Assembly (NCBI GenBank): GCA_026929865.2
Contig: CM049416.1
Span: 7,200,501 to 7,264,500, forward strand
DNA length: 64,000 nucleotides
Origin: Hyperoplus lanceolatus
Lineage: Eukaryota; Chordata; Actinopteri; Uranoscopiformes; Ammodytidae
Direction: 5' to 3'
Both the position numbers and the translations under genes were made by a program. The stretch's first letter is position 1; every line of letters starts with the position of its first letter. The notes beneath the pieces were generated by a model that searched no databases, was not told the origin of the DNA, and worked only from the letters and a program-made list of their open reading frames with translations. Below are positions 19,007 to 63,315 of this stretch, piece after piece.

Positions 19007-22000
19007 CAGGCCCGCTTCTAGAAAGTCAGACTTGGGTGGGCCTGTAGAAATTTTAGGTGGGCACACTTTTCAGGGAGAACGAAGATGCAAGCGCAGAGAT
19101 CTTGCCCTTGTAAGATCTCTGCGTCTGCTTTTTGGCACATTTACTGTGAATTGTGTAGAACACAATATGCAAATAAACGTTGAGTGTTGCTGTGTGGGAG
19201 ATTTGATTCTTGCACGTTTTTTTCCCAAAATGTTTATGAATAACATATAATATACATTATATACAACATAATGTATCTATTTTTCTTAATCGCAGTATTA
19301 ACTGTAGGCAGCCTGAGCTGATTGAAGAGAAAGCTTTGGGACTGGGCAACCTGGATGGTGGTAGTCCAGAGCTATATACTATACACACTACTTTCCACTA
19401 TTGCCTCTGATGTCCAGCTGGGTGAAAATAGTAGCCAGCCGAGTCCACGGGATTTTTTTTTACCTTTTTAAAGTGAAATGCATGAATCTGGTGCCCTTTG
19501 AGAGGAAGATTAGGAGGCTAAATCTGAGGAATTTTGTGTAAACAAATAATTTGGAGACACTGGGTCGGATGAATTAGAAGCTATTGAAGAAAGACACATG
19601 GATTTTCCATAGAAATATACATTTGAAATAAAATAGTATGCAGGGTCCTCTGTGATGGGCTTGGTGCTCTTTTTCTTTTACGGGACATATTTTTCTGTAA
19701 TATAATGAATTAATTTAAATGCAGTGAGAGGAACGAAGCAGAATAACTCTGTTGTCCAGTTATCTTTTTTTCCACAGACAAGGCTGAAATAGGCTATAGA
19801 CTACAGTATACACAGTGCATGGGCAACTGAGGGCAGCCCCATTTTCAAATATTTTTAAATAAACTCAAACGTGATGAACGTGATGTGATCAGTTAACCTC
19901 GGATTACCTCCCAGATGAACTGATTCAATTATTAAGATAATAACTATCTACCAAAACATTGTATTCCTTTTATTGTATGATAATTTAAATTTACATAATA
20001 TGATGTTGATATCAAACACACAAACTAAAAAAAAAAATAAAAAAAATAAAAAATTGGGTGGGCCCCCTGGCAGTCGGGACCCTAAACAACCGCTCATTCC
20101 GCTTATGCCTCGGGCTTGCTCTGCTGACCAGTGACCACTATAAGCGGGTGGGTAACTTGGAGGCAGGCTGTCCTGCCCACCCAATAATACAATTAGAAGC
20201 AATGTTAGTTAGTTAGTTAGTTAATTCTTTATTGTCCACGGTGTGGATTGTCTTGGTCCAAAAAAACAACAAGCAGGACAACACAACAACAACAACAACA
20301 AAAAAACAACAACAACAACATTTCACACAGCCTTCAGGGCAAGAAGCAGGGCAGCAGGGCAGTTACACATCAGCGGGACAGGTGTTCAGTCCCCAATCGT
20401 TAGGGTGAAGGATTTTAAAAAGTTCATTTCCTGGCCTAACGCACCGAGGAAGGGTTCAAACTCCCTATGGGTGGTGGGCGGTGTTTGCTATTTTAACAGC
20501 TTTTTCCCAGCCTCCTCGTCATACAACTAAGTTTCGTTTTGTCCCTATGTTTTTGGGCAAGGTTTTTTCCGAGCGCCTTCCTTTACGTTTAGGTTACCAT
20601 ACCACATTGCCATATTAAAGGTTAAAATGCCCTCTAAGGTTCTTATAAACGTTTCCTGTGCTTGCTCCTCTGAATGAGTTGAGTTTGGCAGTGATGGAGC
20701 TTGGTTACAGTTTTAAATTGTCGGTTTTCACTAAAATTAGTTGCAATCAAAAATGTACCTAAATATTTGAAACGTCCTACCTCTACAACTTGTCCCCTAA
20801 CGTGGGGCGCCGGTTCTTTTCAGAAAACGTTCCGTGTTTTGTGCTTCATCTCAGGAACTGCATCACACCCTTCTGAAGAGTGCCACAAGCTCTACCCCCT
20901 CCGCGTGTCCCCCCTTTAATAAGGCAACCACCATATGTCGCATTTAAACAAACGAAAGTTTTCCAGATCTAATTGGATCGTTTGAGGAAAGGGGGGAGCC
21001 GGGGCGCCAGAACAGGGCGGACCTTAACCAGAACCGGGGCTGGGGGTCCCTAACAGGTGGAAACCACCGTTACCCTATCTCGTAAGTCTTTGCAAAAGAG
21101 TGACGCAGCGTTAAAGGCGGAGGTAAATCGATAAACAAGGCCCAGCAAAGGGGAGGGGCTTGAAGGTGCTTGGAGAGTGTGGAACATACTGGTTCTCCGG
21201 TTCCCCGCTTTTGTAAGCAAACGAAGGTCAAGCGTTAGAAACCAGTGTGTTTGTCTGCTTATAACCTCTCAAACTTTTCCTAAGATGAAGTAGTGCTGGG
21301 CCTGTAATCTTTTAATTCGTAGTTCCAGGTTTTTAGGGATAGGCACAATATAGCTTTTCCATATTTGGGCTGTTAAAGAATAAGCAAGCCGAATAACCCG
21401 CACAATCCTTTAAGTTCATAAACTTTTCTTTTAAACCCCCTCTCGCCCGGGGCCGTGGGCTTACACTAGACAGGCGGCACAACTCAGTTCTTCAGTGTAA
21501 TAGGGACATATCCAGGAATGGATCTCCACACTATCACGTTCAGCACTGAAATCATTCTTGTCAAAACGACTGAAGAAGACATTTAAACTTTGCAAAAGAT
21601 GGAGAGGGGTGTGACAAGGGGTACACTTTTTCTTAGTCTCCCTGCCCATCATCCATTTAAACCTTCCCATGCTTTCTTGGCATTTCCTGAAAATAATGAC
21701 ATTCCTTTATCCTTATATTCTTTTTAGCTTTACTCGTTTAGTCTTAGTTCCTTTTTTCCTTAAGTAATTCAGTGTTACCATTACTAAAGCTGTTTTCTCC
21801 AATGCATTCCTTAAGATCACTAGACATCCATACATTGTTATTAGGAAATATTCTAACAGTTTTAGTTCGAGTGATTTTACTTTCATTAAACAACAGATAA
21901 GACGGAAAGTGTCAATTAGTTCATGAGGGTGTCACAAGTTAAGAAAAGCCTACTCCAGCTCCATTTCATCTCCTCCCTACAGTCCTCAGTCCAGTCTCAA

Positions 22001-23163
22001 TTTCCTTGGTCACTGTATTTTCCTCTCAACTAGCCCTGTAACGGGGAGTAGATGGACGACGTTATGGTCAGATTTCCCCAAGGCAGGCCTACAGATGGAT
22101 TTATAGGCGTCAGGTATGTTGCCATAACACTTATCCAGGGTCGTGCCAGGGGGTGGGACAGTCCACGTATTGATGTAAAGGGGCAGATGATCGGACAGGT
22201 CACAAAGTTAAAGTCCCCGAGCAACAGGACGGGTTGGTTAACTGACGGAAGGATGTTATAACTCTCGCTATTTGTAGTCAAAGTGGCCCAGGTAGTACAT
22301 ATGATTGTAATTGCCAAACTCTCGGGGGTAAAAGGGGCGAAAAGAGACAACAGATTTATAATCATGTGTGCATGGACGGTGTACTGGGTAGCAGTGCATG
22401 TAGCAAAGAATTTTGTGAGAATTAGTGTCTCTGTCGCGAATTATTGTGTAACCCGGTAAATTGGGGTCTGGCATCTCCTCTTTCAACCAGTTTGTAAAAA
22501 GATGAGGTTGTCTGTGGTACTCATTGTATATTGAACTTTAGCGTCAGTTATTCATTTGTTGCTCAAAAGGAACATTAGAAAAAGTTATTCCGGTAGAGGA
22601 TGTCTGTGCCTCCTTAGTGTTCTCTGCTCTGGATCCTCTTTCTTTATTTTAGTCCATTTTGGTCGATGTTTTTGAGTTGCGGATACTTGATCAGAGCTCC
22701 AGACCAGAGTCCTCGGCTGATTGAGTGCTGAGTGAAACAGTGGCTCGCGTGTAGGTGAGGATGCGCTTTTCGTATAAACTCATACTTGGGATTAAACTAC
22801 TGAGAAGGACACAGCCAGCAAAGTAATATGTGTGAACTTCATCTTCACAAAGAGAATGGGGCATCACTTAAAAAACAAAAAACATAGAAACGACAGAGGA
22901 GACAGAAGGGAGAAGGTCAGCACACCCCCCTCCAATGCATGGTAATGGTATATTCTTTATTATTAATTAATTGTCTGAATTTTATTTGACATTTTCTTGG
23001 ACAGCGAATGAACAGGTCCGTCCGATAGTGGATCTGGACTTCCACCTAAAAAAAAATATATAAATAAAAAATATACACAGTATATTTTTTTTTGGGTTGG
23101 GTGGGCACAGCCCACATTTGGGTGGGCACGGCCCACCCTGGCCCCTGGCTACCGCCGGCCCTG
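19007..23163. mobile_element. hAT-like element with 8-bp TSD, interrupted by a LINE remnant
   Basis: The ends are CAGGCCCGCTTCTAG at the left and ...CCGCCGGCCCTG at the right. Both are followed inward by gtgggc-rich subterminal sequence. ATTCCACC is repeated exactly at 18999-19006 and 23164-23171. No transposase is readable. A third internal gtgggccc-rich end at about 20054-20175 suggests another related copy or a rearrangement. Confidence 0.75.
20203..22500 (-). mobile_element. Non-LTR retrotransposon (LINE) remnant, minus strand
   Basis: On the minus strand the 5' part (22486-22030) reads MPDPNLPGYTIIRDRD and NQPVLLLGDFNFV, the GDFN motif of LINE endonucleases. Near 20790-20740 it reads GRFKYLGTFLIATN, like the post-palm KYLGT of LINE reverse transcriptases. 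The 3' end shows a HPLYGEFEP-like stretch and an (AACT)n-type tail at 20203-20225. The core palm is missing. Family not assigned. Confidence 0.55.
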
Positions 23164-23171
23164 ATTCCACC

Positions 23172-24718
23172 ATCTAAACGCCTTCCGTACACAATGTCTA
23201 TCCCCCACACTTCCTTGGATATTTGTGAAAACACTGAAATTGAATGTAGTTTGATTGTCACAATTACGTTGACAGATGGCCCCATCGCAAGGACAGAACT
23301 ACACAAATCATACTCATTATTTTATCTCACTTTCCAGCCTTAAACTAAAGAGCAAATTGGTTAATAATACTTTAACATGTAAATATATATGCCCATAAAA
23401 AAATCTTCTGTACAAAATAGATCATATGATTCAGCAGGCCTCAGTCTGCAACATCAGAATGAATGTCCCCAAGCTTCGCTCATCTGCATTTATCTCATCA
23501 ACTAGCAGCACATTTCCCATCATCCATTTTGCTTCCTGCCCCCTCCCTCTGCCTAAAGAGAATATACAGTCTATGATGGAAGTGATTTTTCCATGATTTG
23601 TCTCTTTTCTCTTCTAACACCATCTGCCACCACCAGAAACTCCAAAGCTTTAGATTTAAATGGTCCAGAAGATCATCAGAGCTTTCGTCCTCTTGTTCTG
23701 TTTTGTTTTATGAAATAGTGCTAGAAACCCCCCCCCCCCCCACGGATCTGACCTGGAGGCTCACAGTGGCTAAATACAAATGAATGGGGAACCCTTGTGC
23801 TCCAATGATCTTGGATACAAACCATTTTATCAAGGAGGTCCCAGTTTGTGTCCACATCTGGGGGCTTTTGTCATGTGTCAGCCGCTTCCATTTAGGCCAT
23901 GAGGAGGTACTGGGTGAATTGATGTGTAGGTAAATTATGTAAAGTCACACGTATCTCAACTAAGTCAGACCAACCACAGATTCATTCTTCTCCAGTATTT
24001 AGAGACTTGGAGTACCCTTGAAGTTGTAGGCTACCTGTACATATGAAAATGGACTGCTTGAGTACCAATTATGTCTATTTAAAGGTGTATTACCAGATAT
24101 GTTCGCCACTTGGGGGCAGCAGAACAGGCCATAAATACAACATTGGCTTATCAACTAATTAAGTTATAAACTTCATAAGAAGCAAACAATTGCAAATGTG
24201 TATTTATAAATCCGGCAGAGAACAATATTAGCATTCATCTGGATTCATGTTTTGTAAGTCTAATATTCACTCTCCTTATATTAGTCCACGGCTATAGGTG
24301 CAACTTTTGTCTGCTGTTTACTACACTGTTAGTCTGCAATGGGTTTGACAACAGCCTTCAACGGCAAAGAAAAACAAGGTCGTTAAGAGCAGCGAGAGTG
24401 AACCAGAACAGTAAAGTGGCAGGCCGTAAAACCAAAACAAGTCCAAAGACGTTACAAGCTCTGCTGACGGGAACTACAGGGTTGGGTGATAATTATCTGT
24501 ATCACAATAATACACACAACATTTTAAATTCAACATCATAGATAGGCCTAATTTTTTGGAATTCAGAAACAACGACTGTATCAACTCTTTATCCTTCAGG
24601 AATACTCAACTAAGCTTAAGGACCCCAATAGGGCCCCTAACCTAAGTTTGACAACCACTAAAAACCCCATTGGCCTTTTTTGTCAAACATTAGATTTTTA
24701 GAAAATTAGATTTTTCTG
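23172..24718. other. Intergenic DNA with a C tract
   Basis: No gene recognised. There is a run of about 15 C at 23730. Confidence 0.4.
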
Positions 24719-24828
<110 letters not shown>

Positions 24829-27117
24829 TTGATTTGATTTGATTTGATTCAATTTATTTCAGACATATCAAAAAAAAGAAAAATGAAAAGCATGAAAATA
24901 CAATAAAAAAAAAATATGTTCAAATGATTTCACAAAAGAAATAAAAATAAACAAAATAAACAAACGACATATTGAATTGATATGCCTGAAAAGGAGTAGG
25001 AAGAAGTATAAACTTATTTGATCCTACCCCTTTTCCACAGCTCAATAATTTATATTTATTATATTAGCTTCCTGTGTTCTTTATAATCCTGTTTACAAAT
25101 CTATACAATTGGTTATACTATATTTGATACAATCCATACAAATAGGCTATACAATTTGGTACTATAATTATTATTATTTTTTTTATATATATTTATATAA
25201 TCCATATATCTATATATATTATATACATACATCTATATAAAAATATATCTATTATATGCATTTATACAATCCATATATCTATATATTTATATTTGTACAA
25301 TTCACATATCTATATCTAGGCTATATATATACATGTATCCACATATCTATACAATCAATATATCTATATACAAATATTCATTCAATATGATGCATCATAA
25401 TTACACTTTAAATATATATATATAATATATTTACAATCTAAAAAAAAAACATATGTTTTTTATTATTACTATTCTTTATTTTTTAATATACTTTCCTTCT
25501 TAAATCTCTCCCTCATCCCTGTACCTTTTAAAAATCATTGCTTTGAATTTTCTTTTGAACTGAATCATGTTTGGACATTGCTTTAGCTCGGTGCTCATAC
25601 CATTCCACAGTTTCACACCACCAATAGAGATGCAATGACATTTTAAAGTCATGCGTGCAGCCAGTGTCTTAAAGTTTAACTGATCCCTCAAATTATAACC
25701 ACCGTCTCTGTCAAAAAAAAGTTTTTGAATGTTACCTGGTAGCAGTTTGTTTCTAGCTTTAAACATGATTTGTGTAACTTGATATTCAACCAGGTCTTTG
25801 AACTTTATGATGCGGGAATGTAAAAAGAGGAGGTTGGTGTGATCATAATATCCAGCTTTATTGATTATTCTTACGGCTCGTTTTTGAAGTGTGACTAGTG
25901 GTTGCAGTGAGCTTTTGTAAGTGGTCCCCCAGACCTCCACACAGTAATTTAAATAAGGTAAGATCATTGAACAGTAGAGAATATGCAATGATTTGTGATC
26001 CAATATATGCTTTGCTTTACCCAGGACTGAGATGCTTCGTGACAGTTTAGATTTAACATGTTTTATGTGAGGTTTCCAGCATAGCTTGTGGTCTATTGTC
26101 ACACCCAGGAATTTATTTACATACACTCTTTCAATAATAACACCATCTATCTTAACATTTACATCACTATTTAAATTACAATTTCCAAACAACATGATTT
26201 TTGTTTTGCTTAAATTCAATGATAATTTATTATTGTCAAACCACCTTTTTAATTTGCTCATTTCAGATGTAATTGACTCCAGAAGCTGCTGCAAGTCCTT
26301 TCCCGTACAAAAAATATTTGTGTCATCTGCAAATAACACAAATTGTAAAATATTCGATGTTTTACATATGTCATTTATGTAGAGAATAAAAAGAATTGGC
26401 CCTAACACTGACCCCTGGGGGACCCCACAAGCAATGTCCAAACAAGCTGACACGTATTCACCCATCTTCACAAACTGTTGCCTGTTCTGTAGATAGCTCC
26501 TCAGCCAGTTTAATACAACCCCCCTGATACCATACCGTTCTAATTTATTAATTAGTATATCATGATTTATGGTATCAAATGCTTTTTTGAGATCAATAAA
26601 GACACCAGCTGCATATTTCTTTTGGTCCAGGGAATTTGTAATCTTTTCAATTAGCTCAATGACCGCTAATGAAGTGGATCGGTTGGGTCTGAAGCCGTAT
26701 TGGCTGTCAGTTAGTATATTGTGTTTATTGATGAATTTGTTAAGTCTAGCAGCAAATACTTTTTCTAAGATTTTTGAGAATTGAGGAAGCAGTGAAATAG
26801 GCCTGTAGTTTGTGAAGTGGTGTTTGTCTCCAGTTTTGTACAGCGGTATGACTTTTGCAATTTTCATTTTTCTTGGGAATTTACCAGTTTTAAATGATAA
26901 ATTACAGATGTGCGTTAATGGTTTCAAAATTCCGTGAATTACCTCTTTGACTATTCTCATATCAATGTCACTATAGTCAGTAGAAGTTTTATTTTTGCAT
27001 TATTGGACAATCTCTATAATTTCACTCTCTTCCACTGCTGTTAGAAACATTGATTTTGGATTAATGTCTATGAAATCATTAATCCTGTCATCAGATCTCA
27101 CAGGATTAGGTATTTTC

Positions 27118-27118
<1 letters not shown>
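24829..27118 (-). mobile_element. 5'-truncated LINE, minus strand, inside an (ATCT)n tract
   Basis: It contains a long reverse-transcriptase frame (26960-25500), an AT-rich 3' UTR of about 0.65 kb and a 3' tail of AATCA-like repeats at 24829-24850 (read on the minus strand). The endonuclease is absent, so it is 5'-truncated. (ATCT)n flanks it on both sides in the same orientation. Confidence 0.85.
25500..26960 (-). pseudogene. LINE reverse transcriptase, 486-codon open frame
   Basis: It shows VIPLYKTGD and TNYRPISLLPQFSK, then FDTINHDIL and GVPQGSVLGPILFILYIND. FVLFADDTNIF carries the catalytic Asp pair, and LSLNLSKTKIMLFG and FLGVTIDHKL follow. These are the ordered RT blocks of a jockey/CR1/L2-type LINE. 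Upstream sequence continues in frame (MFLTAVEESEIIEIVQ) but is cut by a TAA near 26992, so the ORF2 is truncated. The long open RT frame suggests a fairly young insertion. Confidence 0.88.

Positions 27119-27199
<81 letters not shown>
27119..27199. repeat. (ATCT)n microsatellite, 3' block
   Basis: About 20 ATCT units in the same orientation as the block at 24719-24828. Confidence 0.95.
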
Positions 27200-27594
27200 C
27201 ATTCATTCATCTATCTCTGATTAGTAAAATGTAAATACAAATGCTCCCTTTAAAAAGTAATTAGCATAATATTTATATTTTTAGACCTTTGTGAACAAAT
27301 AAGAAAAAAATCTGACAATATAAGAAAAAAAACAGGTACATTTGAATTTCCCAGGACAACTTGACTTAATGTAGGCCTAATATTGGTAATCACAATAAAA
27401 ACAAATCAGGTTGGAAGTCAACGATTATCTCAAGGCCTATTATATGTTTATGCTAATTCTAGGTTAAAAACGTCCTGTTAGCCTACTTACCATACTTATC
27501 CTAGGCATAGGCCTACATTATAAACTTTGTTACGAATTAATTACAATTGCCTGAGATGACCAATATGGCTATATTTTTTAGTAGTTAAGATAGT

Positions 27595-29202
27595 GGTAAC
27601 ACTTTACAATAAGGGTACGGGAGAGTGGCCTAAGTTGTGCCGGTGGGGAAGTTGTGCCACCCCTTGTTTCTAGAAAACCATAGAAGAATTTGGAAATGTG
27701 ACCACATATTTAAGAAGAGCCATCCATTTAACCCATCATGTAAAGGAGAAACATGGATAAGATATAAGAACATTTAAGCTCAAAAAACTGTTTTTTGCCT
27801 TTCAAAGTAAAATTTCCATGATCAAGGTTTTTTGATTATTGTGTCTGAACAATTATAAACACGTTTGAAAACATTTGACACATGTTTTAGTGCTTTAGTA
27901 TGCTACACTTTGTGTCTATATAGTGAGCACAATGTCAGCCCTAAATTGCTGCATCATGCTTATTATCCAACATTCTGGGGTTGGGGTGATTTGTGCCTGA
28001 GGGCCTGGGGTGAGTTATAAGTAAGTAAGTAAGTAAAATGTATTTATAAAAGCACATTTATAACAGTTTGCACTGTCCAAAGTGCTGAACATAGTGCATT
28101 CAGTAGGTAAAAAATGAAGGTAAAATAACAATAACCAAAATAAAAGTCATAAAGCCCAGACATCCACATAAAAACAAAGATAGTAGTGCAGAGGTAAGAT
28201 AGTTAATGGGGAGGAAACACCAGGGTGTACAGATGGGTTTTGAGCCTTGATTTAAAGGCAGAAATGGAGGGGGAATCGCATTTGCCAGGTGGCAGTTGGT
28301 TCTACAAGGGCGGAGCAGCTAGTGCAAAGTACATTTCTGAGAGTTGTGCCATTGGCAAGGCTGTATACGCTGGTCACCAAAAGAAAGTGATTGTCTACAG
28401 TAGCTAAGAAGAGAGTGACATCTCCATTCCACTTAACGACACCACTGATGAGAGTTCAGATGGCCAGAAAGATGATGATGGTGACTTTGTCATTGTGAGC
28501 TTTTGCAGGTAAAACCATTAGATTGGCTAGTCCTTGTTTAAGAAAATTGTCTTCAATCTTTGTAAAATATTTACTTTATTTACTTTAAATACACCTTAAA
28601 TAAGTGATTGTCTAATGGATTTGTCTTGCATTACAGTTTATGAGATATATATCAATGGCACAATTTACCCCATGGTATTCTCTCCAACGGCACAACTTAC
28701 ACCACACCGGGGGCAAATTGTGCCACAAGACAACTTTTTTTCCAAAAGCTATATTTCCTCAACAGTTTATTCCAGATCCAAAGTTTTTATTGCCAGGGAT
28801 GCACAACACCCTAAAATATATGTACATATGAGAGTTGGAGACGTTACTGTCAAAGCCTCACTTTAAAGTCACTTTGAGTAAAAAGTGGCACAACTTAGGC
28901 CACTCTCCCCTACATTAGTTAACTGGTAGTTAATGTTTAATTGAGGCTTAATAAGCATTTACTAAGCATAACCTAACTGTTAACAAAAGCTTAGTAAATG
29001 CTTAATAAACATAAACTAAGCATTAACTAACTGTAATGCTTCGTAGTTTATGCTTAACTAAGCATTAGTTAATGAAGCATTAACTAAATGTTAATAACTT
29101 GACGCTTAGGCTATGTAGGCGTTAACTATGCATTAACCATAACTAACCACAAATAGCATTAACTAACAGTTAATTAATGTACCCTTATTGTAAAGTGCTA
29201 CC
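27595..29202. mobile_element. hAT-like MITE (TIR ggtarcactttacaataagg), split by another element
   Basis: Inverted termini ggtaacactttacaataagg (27595) and ccttattgtaaagtgctacc (ending 29202) are flanked by the 8-bp repeat AAGATAGT at 27587-27594 and 29203-29210. Removing the inner element leaves about 313 bp. The interior is rich in ttaactaagcatta-type palindromic words. Confidence 0.85.
27618..28910. mobile_element. 1.29-kb DNA transposon with TA target duplication, nested
   Basis: The inverted ends are CGGGAGAGTGGCCTAAGTTG and its near complement CAACTTAGGCCACTCTCCCC. It lies between two TA dinucleotides (27616-27617, 28911-28912). The host MITE's other end (gtacattaattaac) shows the empty site, so TA is duplicated, as for Tc1/mariner-like elements. 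No transposase is readable. An LINE-tail-like segment (tgtatttataaaagcac) lies at about 28020-28420. Confidence 0.8.
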
Positions 29203-29210
29203 AAGATAGT

Positions 29211-30032
29211 TATCTAGTTAAGAACATTCAAATATCACCAATGGGACATAAGAAATAACATTACATTTATAAAATTATTGAATTAATAGTTTTACTATCT
29301 AGTTTGACATCCTGCAGGTTCACATTCCAGTAGGCTTAGTCTATTTTAATGAGTTACATTGCTGCTGTTGCTTTTTGCACAGCTTGACGTTTAATTAAAG
29401 TGGGGCCTCAACATTTGCATAACCTCTGATTTAAAAATAAAAAAAACATAGAAACCCAGTCTATCTCTCTGTCTGTCATTCAGTCTGCCTGCCTGTCATC
29501 TTGTCTCTCAGCCCGTATAGTAGCCCATGGACCTATTACAAAAGCTGTAGCCGCATCTCTGCCTCGCGACCTGCTGCGATTTCCTGCTATGGGTTTCCCT
29601 TTAAAAGGGGGCAAGGCTCAATGCTGGGAATTCACGTCATTTCGCCGTTTTACACACATCCAGATCAATGAGAGAGAGTGAGCGTGTGTGTGTGTGTGTG
29701 TGTGTGTCAGTCTGTCGCTCTCTCTCTCGCTCTCTCTCTTCCAGGAAGGGATTATTAACCAGCACGCTGCCGACATATGAAGGGAAAACACACGCAGACA
29801 AAAGAAGTTTTTGCACCGACAGCCGCGCAATGAACCCGGACTGCAGATAAAAAAAGAAAGAGCTACATGGCTACTACATGAGAAAAAAACAACTTCTCCC
29901 ACAACAACAAGCCGAGCAGTGGGGCTGCCGCTCTGCCGCTGCGTGGGTTTCTATAGGGAAGAAACGGGAGATAAAGAAGAAGAGGGCACAACGGAAAAGT
30001 GGAAGGAGACGGAGAGAAGTTGACGGGAGACG
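29211..30032 (+). promoter_or_regulatory. etv6 promoter and 5' UTR region
   Basis: A TATA-like ctttaaaaggggg at about 29600, a (GT)n run at 29686-29707, CT-rich tracts and a purine-rich leader precede the ATG at 30033. CpG density rises from about 29560 through 30400. The exact start of transcription cannot be read. Confidence 0.5.
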
Positions 30033-61021
<30,989 letters not shown>

Positions 61022-61490
61022 AGGGAACTCTGGGAAACGGAGTCCATGACTCTATAATGACTATATATTACTACTACAGCCGCTGATGCCTTTTCAGAAG
61101 CAGCCTGAACAATCCTGGTCCCGTCTGGAGCGCGTGGTCGTTCGCTCGTATCAGTCCCAAAACAGAGAGCCCAGGCCCCACCTCTCTTCAGATTGCCTTA
61201 GGATGATAATCCCCTGAAGCAAAACAACTACAACAAAAGAAACAATAGCATTGGTTGTTTTGATCGTCTCTGACGGAGCAAGCTGAAAGGACATTCTTAT
61301 GTGTTCCCTTTTTATTTCTGAATGAACTGCAAAAGCCAATCACTTTGTGCTTATGTCACTTTTTCTGATTTCTATCGTCTCCTCACATGCATTATACTAC
61401 AGAATTTTGCTGTTTGTAAAAAAAAAAAAAAAGCATAATTGGGTGTGTGTGTGTGCGTGTGTGTGTGTGACAGGAATGTATTCACTGTGG
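61022..61490 (+). other. etv6 3' UTR
   Basis: Sequence from the stop to the poly(A) signal. Contains an A tract at 61420-61433 and a short (GT)n at 61443-61470. Confidence 0.6.
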
Positions 61491-61496
61491 AATAAA
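61491..61496 (+). terminator. etv6 poly(A) signal
   Basis: AATAAA lies 470 nt downstream of the stop, followed by a GT-rich segment (ttagtgtgtgtac) typical of a cleavage region. Confidence 0.7.
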
Positions 61497-61509
61497 CATT
61501 TTTGATCAA

Positions 61510-62690
61510 ACTGTATTCCATTAGTGTGTGTACTTCAAAAATGAAGATATTCACCTGAACGTATAGTTAAAGGTGAAGTGAGCGATATATTTATGTTAAA
61601 ACACGTGTTAAATTGCTCTATATTCATACAGTGATCACTTATATAGTGTGTGTTTCATAACACAGATCTCTCATCCACCCACTCTGCATGTAATCGGTAA
61701 ATACACTTTTCTGGGATCCCACAACCTAATAACCAATCAGAAGAGAGAACGCTACAAACGGCATTTGGTGTAGATGCAGCATAAGTCTCTGCCGGTGCAC
61801 GCGCAGAGAGCGACAGATGGGTGAATGTTTATGCGCCTACAATGGCGGAGCAGATTAAAATCCTTCCCATTGTCTGTTTTGATGGTTTTTATCATGTTTT
61901 ATCGCACTTATGGATCTGAGATGATGCTAGATAACTTGCTGCTTGAAGACATTGCATTAATATGGTGACGTAGGGAGGAGGGAGGGGACTGCTCACTGCA
62001 GTCACTGACAAGAAGTTAGCTAAAAGAACCATTTCGCTCCCAGCACCTTCAATTATAGTTTTCTCTTGTATTTCTTGTATCGGTGACTGGTGAAATGCGT
62101 CATATCTCCACATGATGGCAATACTGGCCAATTATTGAGGACGGAGAGAGAGGGAGGCAGCAGCAGTGGATGCTGCTCAATAGCTCATCAGAACATGTTC
62201 CACAGCTTCACTCACAGAGTAATGTACTTCATAATACAGTTGGAAATACTGCTAGAGCTTTTAGTGGAACGGATATGGAGTGGGAAGGGATCTCTGTTGA
62301 GCTCAATTTATCAAATAATTCCAGTGTTGTATTCACTAATAATTATTGCATATTTTCTTTCATTATTTTCACCTTACACCTAGATTGCTAATGTCTTTAT
62401 TCTTACGTAAGACTGTCAATGAAAAATGTAAATTTAGTGAATCATCATTGTTAATGAGCTGGGCACTGCAATGAGCATCCCTGCAGCTCCTTAGTTAGAA
62501 AATACCACGACGATAATTTGTAGGCTACTTCTTTAATTAGATTGATTATTGGAATGACGTTCAGTTGGTAATAAAACCATCGAATGCATATTTCACAGTC
62601 ACGTTTACGTTGAATTTACATCTAACTATGACACACACATCCGTAACAGTAATCTGACTACTGTAACGCGCTACCGACAGAGGCAGAGGC
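61510..62690. other. Intergenic DNA downstream of etv6
   Basis: No gene seen. The stretch from aaaggtgaagtgagcgat (61570) to about 62100 looks like a dispersed fish repeat, but I could not set its borders. Confidence 0.4.
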
Positions 62691-62711
62691 GGCGGTGCGC
62701 TCTGGAGTCTC

Positions 62712-62719
62712 CATAAAAG
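62712..62719 (+). promoter_or_regulatory. TATA-like box of a downstream gene
   Basis: cataaaag lies in a GC-rich, CpG-containing setting, about 30 bp before cgagctgtcagactgg. Confidence 0.4.
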
Positions 62720-62741
62720 TTAGTGCGCGCAGAGCCGAGCT

Positions 62742-63315
62742 GTCAGACTGGGGAAAGACACGGCGCAGCGAAGACTGGAGGATGGAGTGATTGATTTAGG
62801 ATCGATCGAGCCCAGTGTGAGGAATTCATTTTGTTCTTGTTTTTTAAGTTCGCGGGGTGTCTGGTCCTCTGGGTGTCACCCGCCAAACAACCCACCGACG
62901 ACACACGCAGTTACGGACAGTATCTGTGAACGGACTCCTGGTTGTTTCTGGACTCTATAGGAATAACACAAAAACAGAATAGGACAGGAGAGGGGGGTCT
63001 TTGGACGCAGGAGAGTCTCGGCTGTGCGGCGGATCAGGTGCCCATGCGCTGCCGCCTCAAACGAATAATAAACCTGCCTGATTCTTAATTGGCGGTTTGA
63101 TTTCATCTGGGAAGGAAAGCAACCACTCTTGGTTTTTTTTTTGTTTTATTTTTTATTTTTATTAACCTATTAGTTCCCCCCCTCCCCCGCCCCTCCAATC
63201 CAGGACGCAAATGTCTCCACTTCACAGACACGCCAGTGGATTGTAGCAGCAGCCGCCACCGATGGTTTGAAAAGGGCGTTAAGGTGCCGGACGGGAGTGG
63301 GACAATTAGCTACAG
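62742..63315 (+). other. Putative non-coding first exon of the next gene
   Basis: A GC-rich segment of about 570 bp starts below a TATA-like box and ends at CTACAG|gtaaga, a near-consensus donor at 63316. No ATG opens a convincing frame that crosses the donor. The gene identity lies outside the window. Confidence 0.4.
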
